Of a DNA stretch of 64,000 nucleotides, positions 21,029 to 30,279 are shown in pieces. Below the pieces are notes generated by a model. The model was given only the letters and a program-made list of their open reading frames with translations. It was not told where the DNA came from and made no database searches. The stretch's first letter is position 1; every line of letters begins with the position of its first letter. The position numbers and the translations under genes were made by a program. The stretch covers positions 37,441,949-37,505,948 of the forward strand of contig OX387182.1 of NCBI GenBank assembly GCA_947561395.2, written 5' to 3'. This DNA comes from Buxus sempervirens. Lineage: Eukaryota; Streptophyta; Magnoliopsida; Buxales; Buxaceae.

Positions 21029-22477
21029 TGTAGACACCCCAAATTGCACTACAAAATGAGAAATAATGAAAACATTAATTGGAAGTTAAAACATGCCAAA
21101 AATGCATGAAAATCAATAATTTAAGCCTTGCCCGTATTGTATCTACGGGCTAAGCGCGCCCAAATTTTATATACGGGCACGCAGCGCCCGTAATACATAT
21201 ATGGACACCATTAGACCGTAAAGCATTTACGGGCACATTAGACTCATGCGAGTTTTATTCTTCTCTCGATTTCTGAGCTTTATCTTTAGTCCAATATCCC
21301 TTTAAATGAGCGAATTATATATTTTATTCGTGCGAAATATCTTTGTGGATAAAGGATTGGCATGATCTTGTGTTTAACTCAAACTGAAACTCTATCTTAC
21401 CAAACCTTGGACCAACCATGCTCCTGTGTTTGCCTATAAATAGAGGGCCTTTCCTCAAGCAAAAGGCCACGAAAATTTGAAGTCTAAGAAGCTCCAAGAG
21501 AAGAGAGGAATCCCTGCTGCCCTGCCTGCTCAATCCAGGTAAGTCCCTTTTCCCTTTTATTTTCTGTCTTCAATTCTAGAGATAATAGGATTTTCTCTAT
21601 TGCTGTAGAATAAGGCCATCTTTTGTACTTGTATTCCTAAACTTGTCTCTAAGTACCTCAAGAGTCTCTCTAGCCGTAAAACGTGAAGAGAGAGCTAGGG
21701 GAAAGAGGAATAGGTGGATCCTTATAATAGAACCCCATATCTGTTTTTCTCCTTTTTTCTAGAATAAGGCCTTTGGTTGTGTTTGTGTACCCAAACCTAT
21801 CTCCAAGTACCTCAAGAATCCTCTCTAGCCGTAAAACGTGAAGAGAGCTAGGGGAAAAGAGAACAGGTGGATCCGTAGGGTAGACCCCCATGTGCTCAAA
21901 TCTGTGAGATGTGGCTGCTTTGGATATCTTGATCATGTTTTAATGGTTTTTATGATGAATCTATGAATCTATGATGATCATAATGTTTATAGCATGAGAT
22001 CCCCACTTTTTGATAAAATTTGGATTTTCACCACTTTTGCACCTACAGCACTGTTTTCGTGATTTTTGTGATATTAGGCTAAGATCTTGGATTTATCATG
22101 ATCAATATGGTAGATCTGGATTCAGAAGCCTGAAAGTAACTTCTAGGGTTTCATGATGTGGTTTTTGAATCGTTTTTCATTATTGAGAGAAGACCCTACG
22201 GTCTAAGTTCTCCCCTTTTGATGTTCTTCATCAACGTGGGTATTTTTTGTTTTGATTTTTTGATTTAAGGTGAAATTTGGGCTATACCTATGACCTGGAC
22301 TATTCAAGTTTAATTTTGAAATATTTTATAAAAATCATATTTTTCTAGATTTCTAGAATTTGACTTGAAGCCAGATTTTTGGATTTTTCACTTTAAATTG
22401 ATTTTATTTGATTTTATCTTAATTTTGTTTTGATCATGAAACCCTAGGAATGGTATGATCATATTTGAAAGTTCTGG
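21029..22477 (+). mobile_element. Partial Tat-type LTR nested in the 3' LTR of the short element
   Basis: Starts TGTAGACACCCC at 21029 and matches, in reverse complement, the 5' LTR of the minus-strand element (32520-34332) from its start through the segment ending GAAAGTTCTGG at about 22477. It is a partial copy: the terminal segment present in 32520-34332 is not found. Inside are a four-unit 28-bp palindrome array (21117-21236), a TATA box (CTATAAATAG, 21434-21443), a splice donor (CAGGTAAGT, about 21537-21545) and a leader duplication around CTAGCCGTAAAACGTGAAG (about 21670-21705 and 21825-21855). Confidence 0.8.
21117..21236 (+). repeat. 28-bp palindrome array in LTR U3
   Basis: Units begin at 21117 (worn), 21145, 21173 and 21201, with a partial fifth at 21229. 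Arms ACGGGC and GCCCGT are clear in the 21173 unit. The TATA box follows about 200 bp downstream. Confidence 0.8.
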
Positions 22478-23162
22478 ATTGTAATTGGTATTAAGGTCAC
22501 ATGTTGATTAAATAAACTTTATTGTAAACTGAATTGATATTATTGAATAAAGAATTGTTTTTATTGGCCACCATAACTCTGATGTAATTAATTAGTAGTT
22601 TTTAAAATTATTGTGAATCTTGGTTTGTATCTGACCCCAGCTTCGTGGTAACACCTCGAGTTTGGTTGTTGAATCAGACTTGAGTTGTTACAGTAGCGAA
22701 CCGGGTTCGGATTGGGTGCCGGATTGCACTGACCTGGGTTCGGGGCGTTACAATTATTAAATGTTTTATGCATGCATATGCTACTTGCTGAGATATTCGT
22801 ATCTCATTCCGTTTGTTTTGTTTTGTTTTCAAATCCTGGTGAGGACGATATTCATGGGGTTGAGCTAGTTGCAGATTACCCCGAGTATAAGGGAGAGGAT
22901 TATTTTGTCGAGTAACCTTTGAGATACATTTTAGCTGTTCTTTTCATTTGGGATAGTGAGTAACTTTGAATTGTATATTCTTTCAATTCATTGTAGTTTG
23001 GTGATTGGTATATTCTAGCGAACTCTGATATTGTGATTGATGTTAATAAATGAAATGTCATGTTTCTTACACTCTGATATAGATCCTGCGGTTTTGTTAT
23101 CTAACCCTCGGGTACGAGTTACGGTTCCATTACGTAACCTGGATCCGGGGCGTTACAGTTGG

Positions 23163-23820
23163 ACCCCTTTTTCATGACAATTGATATGTGATTTCTTTTT
23201 TAGGGTCGTCTTCTTCGTCCTCGGTCTCTTCCTCAACCCCCATGAGGTCAAAGTCGAGCTCGAGGTCGAAGTCATACTCAACCTAATCCAATTCCGTTTG
23301 CTTATATGGTTCATAAGTGGTTTTGACCTTTTTGAAAAATTTAATTTTTCTAGAAAAAATTGAAAAATCTGTGTTTTTTGAGAGCCTTCTAAAAAATCTT
23401 TTCCTGAAGACGAAGGCTCATTAAAACCTTCAGGAAAAGGGCATTCCACTAATGGAGTTTTTTTTTGGAAGCCATGTCTGTTTGCCAAACAAACGCGGCT
23501 TCAAAAGTAAGGGGAGTTTCCTTCCAATTGTTCAACATAAAAGAATCTGGGGCAGGGGTACAAGCCTGCTCCTCAAGCTTAGGGTCCGCATAAAAAATCA
23601 CCAGTACTCGGTGAGTTGCATCGCCTGCTTCTTCTATAGGGCTTGTCCCAGATGGAACTTCTACTGTAGCCCAATCAATGAAGGGTAGCTCCTCTGCTCT
23701 TTCTTCTTGGTTGCCTTCAGTCATGGCAAAAAAAGGCTCCAACGTCCTCAGAAAAATCATGCTCCTGTTCTGCCCGTGACCTAGGCTCACCCAATGCTTG
23801 TGGACGTGAAGGTAGAACAT
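23163..23820 (-). CDS. Protease-RT linker region of the Tat-like pol (fossil)
   Basis: Lies between the protease block and the LTR insertion at 23157. It encodes a poorly conserved acidic linker (FIDWATVEVPSGTSPIEEAG) and a Lys/Arg/Ser-rich stretch. Elements of the Ogre type have a long variable region here, and in some an intron. I recognise no catalytic domain. Part of the broken element. Confidence 0.5.
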
Positions 23821-23848
23821 ATGATTGCACGGTTGAGGACTTGGATTT

Positions 23849-24943
23849 CTAGAATGGGTTAATGTTATAGTATGGGGGTTTGGACTGATCCTGGGGTGAA
23901 GACAGTTGAATCATATGAGAAAGCTTAGGAAAAGTTTCCCTAATGTGAGGGAATTTCATGTCTTCCATCTGCCTCTGTCTTTTCCAATTCCTTGGCTTGG
24001 ACCCCAATCCTGCTCTAGGGATCAGCTTCTTAACCTTTACTGGTTCTATCCTACCTTGCAGGTTAATCCCCAGACCTTTTCCCCGGTGGAAATTGTACTT
24101 TCCCAGTACTTTCTTGACCATTTTCTCAGCACAAGTCAACTTTCCTTCTTTTTCCTGATACCCCCCAAGTATAAAATTAACAGTTTCAAACTGGAAAGAG
24201 TGAAATGTCATCTTGTCAGCAGTCATTTCCATGTTTATATAGGGTACGTCAGGGGACCACATGGGAGGAACCAAGTTTTTAGCTAGGACAATAATCACCT
24301 TTTGCCCTCTAATATATTTGACTCTTAGGTGGAGGGTAGATGGTATAGCCCTAGCTGTATGAATCCACGGCCTTCCTAGGAGTAGGTTGAAGGCTGCAAG
24401 TATATCCATCACTTCAAATGTGATGTTAAAAATATATGGTCCAATAGTGACCGGTAGTGCAACTTCCCCTAGGGAGTGTGTTTTAGAGCTATCAAAGGCT
24501 CTTATGATTCTTCCATTTTGCTTAATTTTGTTTTGCTCCAGACCAAGCTTAACAAATGTTATTAACGGACAGACATTCAGAGCCGACCCATTATCAATTA
24601 AAACCCGGGCTATCATGCAACCCTTACTGAGCACAGCTATGTGCAAAGGATCAACATGATGGTACCCTGCCGGGCTAATTTCAGTTTCAGAGAAAGTTAT
24701 GACATTGTGGGATAAAATCTGCCCAACCATCTTGCCTAGTTGGTCTGGTTCAATATTTTTAGGCACATGTGCCCCCTGAAGTATCCTTAACAAGGAGTCC
24801 CTATGTTTTTCAGAATTTAACAATAATCCCAAAATTGAGATCTGGGCAGGGACTTTGTTCAACTGCTCGACAACATTGAACTCACTTTTTTTTATGATTT
24901 TAATGAGGTCAGCAGCCTCACTCTCAATTACCTGGGGGGGCAT
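23849..24943 (-). CDS. Aspartic protease region of the Tat-like element (fossil)
   Basis: An open stretch of about 364 codons. The retropepsin core is at residues about 113-196: VLIDNGSALNVCP (the active-site loop, in the DNGS form common in Ogre-type elements), then VALPVTIGPYIFNITFEVMD and the second flap NLLLGRPWIH. Upstream is the helical region EAADLIKIIKKSEFNVVEQL seen just before protease in Tat/Ogre polyproteins. Downstream are YQEKEGKLTC and a Gly-rich KGLGINLQG segment resembling a G-patch. The enzyme would cut the polyprotein during particle maturation. Part of a broken element. Confidence 0.85.
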   Translation of the reverse strand: MPPQVIESEAADLIKIIKKSEFNVVEQLNKVPAQISILGLLLNSEKHRDSLLRILQGAHVPKNIEPDQLGKMVGQILSHNVITFSETEISPAGYHHVDPLHIAVLSKGCMIARVLIDNGSALNVCPLITFVKLGLEQNKIKQNGRIIRAFDSSKTHSLGEVALPVTIGPYIFNITFEVMDILAAFNLLLGRPWIHTARAIPSTLHLRVKYIRGQKVIIVLAKNLVPPMWSPDVPYINMEMTADKMTFHSFQFETVNFILGGYQEKEGKLTCAEKMVKKVLGKYNFHRGKGLGINLQGRIEPVKVKKLIPRAGLGSKPRNWKRQRQMEDMKFPHIRETFPKLSHMIQLSSPQDQSKPPYYNINPF

Positions 24944-25330
24944 CTTCCCCTACCTTAGCCTTTCCTTTATTTTTCTCTTTCTCAGCTTCTTCTTTCTCAT
25001 TTTCTTTCTGTTTCTCTCCCTCACATGTGCATTTTCCTGACCTCATCATGAAGTTCACTTCTTTCTTGTTTTTTGCCTCAACTGCAGGAAATGTTGTGGT
25101 GTAGCCTTCACTGTAGTTCCATGGTACAGCTGATTCAAAGTAAGAAGGTTTTGGGACATTTATCACCAAGGGAGGAAGTTCGGACTTGGATGATGAAATC
25201 TGAGTAAGAGGAATATCAACAACCAATGGCGGAAGTTGTTTTGGTTGAGGGGTTGCAGAAGTGACTAATGCATTGAGATGGTCACAATTTATAACCAATG
25301 ATGGTTTGGACTGAATGGGTGATGTGAAGG
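24944..25330 (-). CDS. Gag-protease junction region (fossil)
   Basis: Encodes a proline-rich stretch (SKPSLVINCDHLNAL, PLVVDIPLTQI, LPPLVINVPKP) followed by VPWNY and MRSGKCTCEG, the conserved 'VTRSGR'-type segment that precedes protease in Tat/Ogre elements, then a Glu/Lys-rich linker. It is separated from the rest of gag by the solo LTR at 25331-28291. Part of a broken element. Confidence 0.7.
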
Positions 25331-27402
25331 TGTGAGACATGGGAAAAATCACCGGGATGATTTCCCCTCTGTCAACACACGGGCTCAACGTAAAATGGGA
25401 GAGTCGCCACCATTCAGATTTTTGAGGTGTGAATGGACACCAAAAGATTCAAAAATAATGAGCAAAAAGAGCTAAAAGGCAAATTCTAGAGTAAAAATAA
25501 CTCTACTTGAAAATCAAATCCAGAAATGGGTAAGGGGATTAGATTATGAACGGGGGAAGGTGTTAGGCACCCCCATTCACCCACACAAGGTGGTTGCCAA
25601 GTGTTGTTCATGCTAAAAAATAAGAAAGCTTGCTAAAATCATTGAAAACCTTGAAAAAAGATTAAGCAAATATATGATATTTTCACATGAGAAATCCAAA
25701 TGAATTCCAGATCCTCTTTTATGTCAATATCACCAATAGATGGAAATCAAAGCAAAAATTGCATAAAACCCAAGTTGAGTCAAACCGGGAAAATTCGGTA
25801 AAAGATAATGCCATTTATCTTGAAATCATTTAAATCCAATTTAAATTGAACAAAACCGAATCCATTTGAAAGATTATGGTAAATAAGAGACTCATGCAAA
25901 ATTCCAATTAAATCCGGTTGAAATCCTAGGAGTTATGTTTCTTTTAAAAGTGCTGTTGGAGATAGTAAAAAGTGGCAAGTGGGCAAGTTTGGAAAATTAT
26001 TTAGAAAAATCGGCTCCATATAAATCCATGAAATTTGGTGTGAATGAAGTTTGTATAGCCATCATTCAGATGAAACTAGCCTCATACAAAAATCCATTCG
26101 GATGTGCCTTGGGTGATCTCCCGAACAGGCCCCGAAGATCACACATTTACCCAGAAAAGTGCTGTTGAACAGCTCTGAGTAAATCTGTTACCAACAACAC
26201 AAATGGAGTTAAAAAATTATGAAACCAACTGAATTTGAAAATATACTTCCAAATCAAAACTCAGAAACAAGAATCATTTGAATCGGACTTAAAACGAACA
26301 CATGTCGCTCAGTCGAAGTGACAGATTCCGTATTCAGACCTGAACTGACCTATCAACTTCGACAGAGAGGTGTCAAAAATCCGATTGATAGAAATTAATG
26401 AAATTTTACAGGCATAAACTAGACAGCCCCACCTTTTCCATGACTCTAGAATCACTCCAAAATTCATCCGGACGATGAAGTTACGAGTGTCCTAAGTTGG
26501 GGTACAGTTGCTGTCACGTTAATCCTTTTTTGAAGAAAATCAACTCAAACAGTGATAAAGTGTGTGGAATCCGTGCAAGACAAATCAAAACCATTTTGAA
26601 AAGATATTGAAGAACCCCTAGGAAGAAATGGGGCACAAGGTCGGCTCACCATTCTCTCCGATTGGAAAGGATATGCCAAAAACCCCAAAATTGACCAAAA
26701 GTACCCAAAACCGAGAGGTTAGACCTAGAGGTCTTCAAGATTTGAAATAAACTTGATTGAAATCAATAACGAATATTCCAGAATTGCTTGGGGCTATTTA
26801 TTTTAGATCTACGACAATGACGGCAATAGATCCAAAATACAAGCCAAATCTGACAAAACAAGTGCTATGTGTGTATGTGTAAAAATCCATTCTTTAACAA
26901 TATAATAACATATAGCATGCATTTAAATCAATCAAATGGGGTTCTAAAACAACCTAGGGTTCCGTTCCATTATCGTTTCCCTTAGTTCTCTCTTCTCGTT
27001 AAACACGGTTCTTCAAGATAATCTTGGGGTACTTTGAATATGAAACGGTTTTTATAGAATCAAAAGGCTTATTCCAACAAGGTTCTAATACTAGGATCAA
27101 TCCCCAATCTCGTTTCCCCTAGATTCCGCCTTCACGTTTTGCGGCTAGGGGAGTCTCGAGGTACTTTGAGTAGGGGAAGGGTTTTCATACACATAGAAGA
27201 GGCCTTGTTCTACAGAAAGGTAGAAGAAGAGATCTAGATCTAGAATGTAAAAACAGAAAAATAAAGAGAGGTTTGAGGCTTACCCGGGCTTCTGGAAGCA
27301 ATATTGCAGCGGTTCCCCTCTTCACTCAGAGCTCTTCGATCTTCAACTTCTTGGCAAAAGTTCTTGGCAAGAGTTCATGGCCATTTGCTTGAGGAGGAGC
27401 CT

Positions 27403-27414
27403 CCTATTTATAGG
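27403..27414 (-). promoter_or_regulatory. TATA box of the 25331-28291 LTR
   Basis: CCTATAAATAGG on the minus strand, between the 39-bp array upstream and the splice-donor-like GGGTAAGCC downstream. Confidence 0.65.
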
Positions 27415-27576
27415 CAAAGGCTAGGGTTAGGGTTTGCATGATGGTAGACACAAAATGATGTCTAGAGTTCACCAACCTTAACCCTAAGGCTATTTCAGAG
27501 ATTTCCACTCCTTTAATGAAGGATATGATGGTAAAAAGTGAAAACTCTCGGAAAACCCTAATTTTGAGCAAAAAGC

Positions 27577-27745
27577 TTGTATCCGACATATCAGGTCGGA
27601 TACAAGCAATTTTCTTTGTATTCGACATTATCTGTTGGATACAAAGAAGATCCTTTGTATCCAACAAATAATGTCGGATACAATAAAGATGTTTTGTATC
27701 CGACATTGTCTGTCGGATACAAAAAAAGAAGCTTTTATCCGAATT
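27577..27745 (-). repeat. 39-bp palindrome array in LTR U3
   Basis: Units begin at 27577, 27616, 27655 and 27694, with a worn fifth at 27733. Each has TTGTATCCGACA, a 7-bp centre, TCGGATACAA, then a 10-bp variable linker. Exact 39-bp spacing keeps it open in one plus-strand frame, which explains the repetitive ORF there; I do not regard that as a gene. Confidence 0.9.
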
Positions 27746-27760
27746 TTAACACAGGCAATA

Positions 27761-27842
27761 CTTATTTACATGTAATATCGTTTAAGTAAATGTCCTCGTA
27801 TTTTTTAATCTCCATTTACTTAAGATATTACATGTAAATAAG
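27761..27842. repeat. Long near-perfect inverted repeat (about 30-bp arms)
   Basis: The left arm 27761-27792 and right arm 27813-27842 are reverse complements apart from a two-base bulge, with a 20-base centre. It would fold to a strong hairpin. It sits in the U3 of the solo LTR, next to the 39-bp array, and is not seen in the related LTR at 42430. Confidence 0.85.
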
Positions 27843-28291
27843 CAAACACCCCCCCATTTGAATCCATTAAAAATAGTTCCAGACCCAAATTCCAAGTGAA
27901 TAAAAAGTCAACTTTCCAGTTCGAGGCTAAATTCCAATTTTTCAGGTCTGGTAAAAAGATTCAACATGTTAAAACCAAGGTATTCGTCAAGATTTAAAAT
28001 CTCAAAAAATTCTTTTATGCAATAACATGGCTAAAAACCTGATTACCGGGAAAAATTATCTTGAAATCTTGCTTTAAAAAATATTTCATTCTCTGGGGTC
28101 AAAAGTCAACAAAATTCAACCAGAAAAAGTTTGACTTTGCACAAAAGATTGAATTCGGGCCTTTTCCTTTGCGGTTTTGGATTCAAATGGGTTAAGGATC
28201 TCAAACCCAATGCAAAGAATTGAAAATTCCAATAAAATATTTCTCTCCTTCAAGATTTATCAAAAATCATGCAATTTTGAGGTGTCTACAG

Positions 28292-29793
28292 AAGGTGGGT
28301 GGACTGCAATTGATTTCTAGAGGTGGTTTTGCAATATTCAATTGGGCCATGAGGGAGGAGGCCCCGTCCAAAGCAGAGCTAATGCTCTCAGCAACACGAT
28401 GATTCCCTTTTGAAATCACATTTACCTCTTTATCGCTATTTCTTTTGTCAAAATAAACTTTGACCGTCGTCCCTATTTGAGCAATTAACTGGGATGGGTC
28501 AAAGGTTATTTCATCAGAAGAAATGACCTCTATGACATTAGATGAGCCTGTCCCATGATGTTGAGGTAGAGGGTTTTGGCCAATGTCTGTTTTGGGAGGA
28601 TTGGGAGCCCCTGTATTGAAAGACAGGGTATTCTGGTCAAGCAAATCCTGAATGGCGTGTTTCAACGGCCAACACTTGTCAGTAGGGTGCCCAGGTGCAC
28701 CCATGTGGAAATCACAAGTGGTGGAGGGGTCAAAATTTCTCCCCTTAGATGCATTCGGATTTGGTTCTCTTAAGGTAATATACCCTGCTTGTAATAGAGT
28801 TGGTAGTAGCTGGGAGGGAGACATTGGAATAGGGGTGAAAACCCTATTTCTTCTTGTTGCGAAATAGGCATCCCTTGCTTCCTTAGTAAAAGCCCTCTTT
28901 TGGTCTGAGGGTGCTGCTGGAACATTAACCCTCATAGGGGCCTGGGTAGATGGAGCAGATGGAGTAGGAAAAGGAGTAGGTATATTGATTTGTATGGGCT
29001 TGTTAGGGCCTGATGGTTGCTGTACCATGTTTACCTCCCCATCCTTCCTATTACCATTCTTCTTCATGCCATTCCCCTTTTTCAGATTGGAGTCCTGTTG
29101 ACTGACCATAGCAGAATGATCAATTATTTTACCTGATCTGATCCCATCTTCGATTTGGTCGGCCACTTGTACCAAAGCCGCGAAATTAGTGGTGGTCTGC
29201 CCGACCAAATGGCTATAGAATGGTTGGCCCAATGTACTGATGAAAGTAGAAATCATCTCTTGCTCCAGCATAGGTGGCCTAACTTGAGAGGCTATCTCCC
29301 TCCATCTCTTGGCATACTGCCTTACAAATTCGTCCTTGCTTTTGCTCATCCTCATTACATCGTACCTGTCTGGCACGATCTCTGAATTAAACCGGTACTG
29401 AGCTAAGAAGGCATCTGCTAGGTCCTTCCATCTTCTGATCTTTCCGTGGTCTAAGGTGGCAAACCACCTCAAAGTCGTTCCAGTCAAGCTCCTTTGAAAG
29501 AGCTGAATCAGTATGCCTTCATCCCGCCCGAACTGGCATAGGGCACCACAGTACAACTTCAGATGACTCATGGGGCAGCCAGTGCCATCATATTTGTTCA
29601 GATCTAGGCACTTGAACTTGGCCGGTAGGTTAACGTTGGGGTATAGGCACAAGTCTTCAAAATTGGTGCCCCCAAAGTTGTTCACCCCTTTAAACTCCCT
29701 CAGTTCATCTTGGATCATCTCTAGTCTGTGCATGAATTTCTTTTCCATTTCTTCCCTCATTTTTTCCTTTTCCTTTGCTTTTTCCGATTCCAC
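28292..29793 (-). CDS. Gag of the Tat-like element (fossil)
   Basis: About 500 open codons. It starts with a charged helix (EKAKEKEKMREEMEKKF), then the plant retrotransposon gag core: LDLNKYDGTGCPMSHLKLY, LFQRSLTGTTLRWFATLD, WKDLADAFLAQYRFN and EFVRQYAKRWREIASQV (residues about 65-170). A Pro/Thr linker leads to the zinc-knuckle-like CDFHMGAPGHPTDKCWPLKH followed by AIQDLLD, the form typical of Tat/Ogre gag, and FDPSQLIAQIG near the end. It builds the particle and binds the genomic RNA. The C-terminal side is separated by the solo LTR at 25331-28291. Part of a broken element. Confidence 0.9.
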
Positions 29794-29853
29794 CGTCTCA
29801 TCCCTGATCAGTATAGGTTCAGGGGTGGGTTCATAAATGGGTTCAGGAATAGG

Positions 29854-30045
29854 CTAAACCGGAGGTGGAATATTGATTTGGGGTGGAGGTGCTGGGTTAG
29901 AAGTGGATGCTTGGTTCTGGGCATGCACTTGTTGGACCTGCACCGATAGTATGTTCTCTAGCATTCGGGCTAGTCCTACCACCTGCTCCTGAAGGAGGGC
30001 TACATCTGGGTGAGGAGCATCAGCTTCATTCTGAATGGGATTCAT
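29854..30045 (-). CDS. Gag N-terminal region (fossil)
   Basis: Starts at an ATG at about 30045 (MNPIQNEADAPHPDV) and continues with LLQEQVVGLARMLENIL, a short amphipathic helix, then an Asn/Pro-rich tail (STSNPAPPPQINIPPP). This is the usual start of Tat/Ogre gag and is directly upstream of the main gag stretch. Confidence 0.65.
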   Translation of the reverse strand: MNPIQNEADAPHPDVALLQEQVVGLARMLENILSVQVQQVHAQNQASTSNPAPPPQINIPPPV

Positions 30046-30279
30046 GGCACGAGCTCTTGATCTGGTTACAGAAGCTATGGTTGCAAGTGTACTTGGTACC
30101 AAGAAAAAATAAAGAGAAAATATCAGTGCCAATTTAATCTCATTCACATACCTATGAATGCCTATGTGCAATCTGGGTAAATACGAGTTTGAATTTGTTT
30201 CTTTATTTGCTTCTCTTTTTTTTTTTTTTTTTAGAATTGTTGGAATATTCTAGGGCTTCCAACAGGTCCCTCAAAAAGA

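Larger units (their letters stand above)
15331..22752 (+). mobile_element. Short plus-strand LTR element with antisense cargo ORF
   Basis: The 5' LTR end (GGGGCGTTACA) is at 16972, the PBS at 16977-16988, a short internal region at 16973-19889, a polypurine tract before 19890, and a 3' LTR from 19890 (TGTAAAACCCC) to 22752 (GGGGCGTTACA). The last 275 bp or so of the two LTRs (from about 16697 and 22482) differ at only about eight sites, so insertion is fairly recent in relative terms. No sense-strand gag or pol is seen in the 2.9-kb interior, so it is nonautonomous. The interior instead carries an antisense ORF (17455-18319). The outer part of the 5' LTR is not recognisable, and the 3' LTR carries a nested Tat-type LTR (21029-about 22477). 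The left boundary is approximate; no target duplication is found. Confidence 0.65.
6775..23157 (+). mobile_element. Chromovirus-type LTR inserted in pol, itself carrying a rearranged block
   Basis: Begins TGTAAAATCCC at 6775 and ends GGGGCGTTACA at 23157. The target duplication GTTGG is perfect (6770-6774 and 23158-23162), so both ends belong to one insertion into the minus-strand element between protease and RT. Visible LTR sequence is 6775-9452 and 22753-23157. The right piece matches the end of the complete LTR at 52306-56241 (TGCATGCAT...TACTTGCTGAGATAT, then GGGAGAGGA). A TATA box (CTATATAAGG) lies at 7082-7091. The stretch between, 9453-22752, is foreign: two other chromovirus-like elements in opposite orientation. 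This LTR is incomplete relative to the 52306 copy. Confidence 0.8.
25331..28291 (-). mobile_element. Solo LTR, Tat-type, 2961 bp, TSD GAAGG
   Basis: On the minus strand it starts TGTAGACACCTC (28291) and ends CATGTCTCACA (25331). The flanks GAAGG at 25326-25330 and 28292-28296 are identical. Hallmarks in minus-strand order are a 30-bp hairpin (27761-27842), a 39-bp palindrome array (27577-27745), a TATA box (CCTATAAATAGG, 27403-27414), a splice donor (GGGTAAGCC, about 27278-27286), the doubled CTAGCCG...GTGAAG leader block (26980-27180), and the GGTGTTAGGCACC block with GTGGCGACTCTCCC close to the end. It has no internal region, so it is a solo LTR. It matches the 42430-47120 LTR. Confidence 0.92.

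Noticed and set aside
9453-22752. One large DNA transposon with inverted ends
   Set aside because: The inverted ends are LTRs of chromovirus type, each adjoining its own PBS or polypurine tract, and no target duplication is present.
27577-27789. Plus-strand ORF with repeated YPT-SVGYK
   Set aside because: It exists only because a 39-bp palindrome array keeps one frame open. It is in LTR U3.
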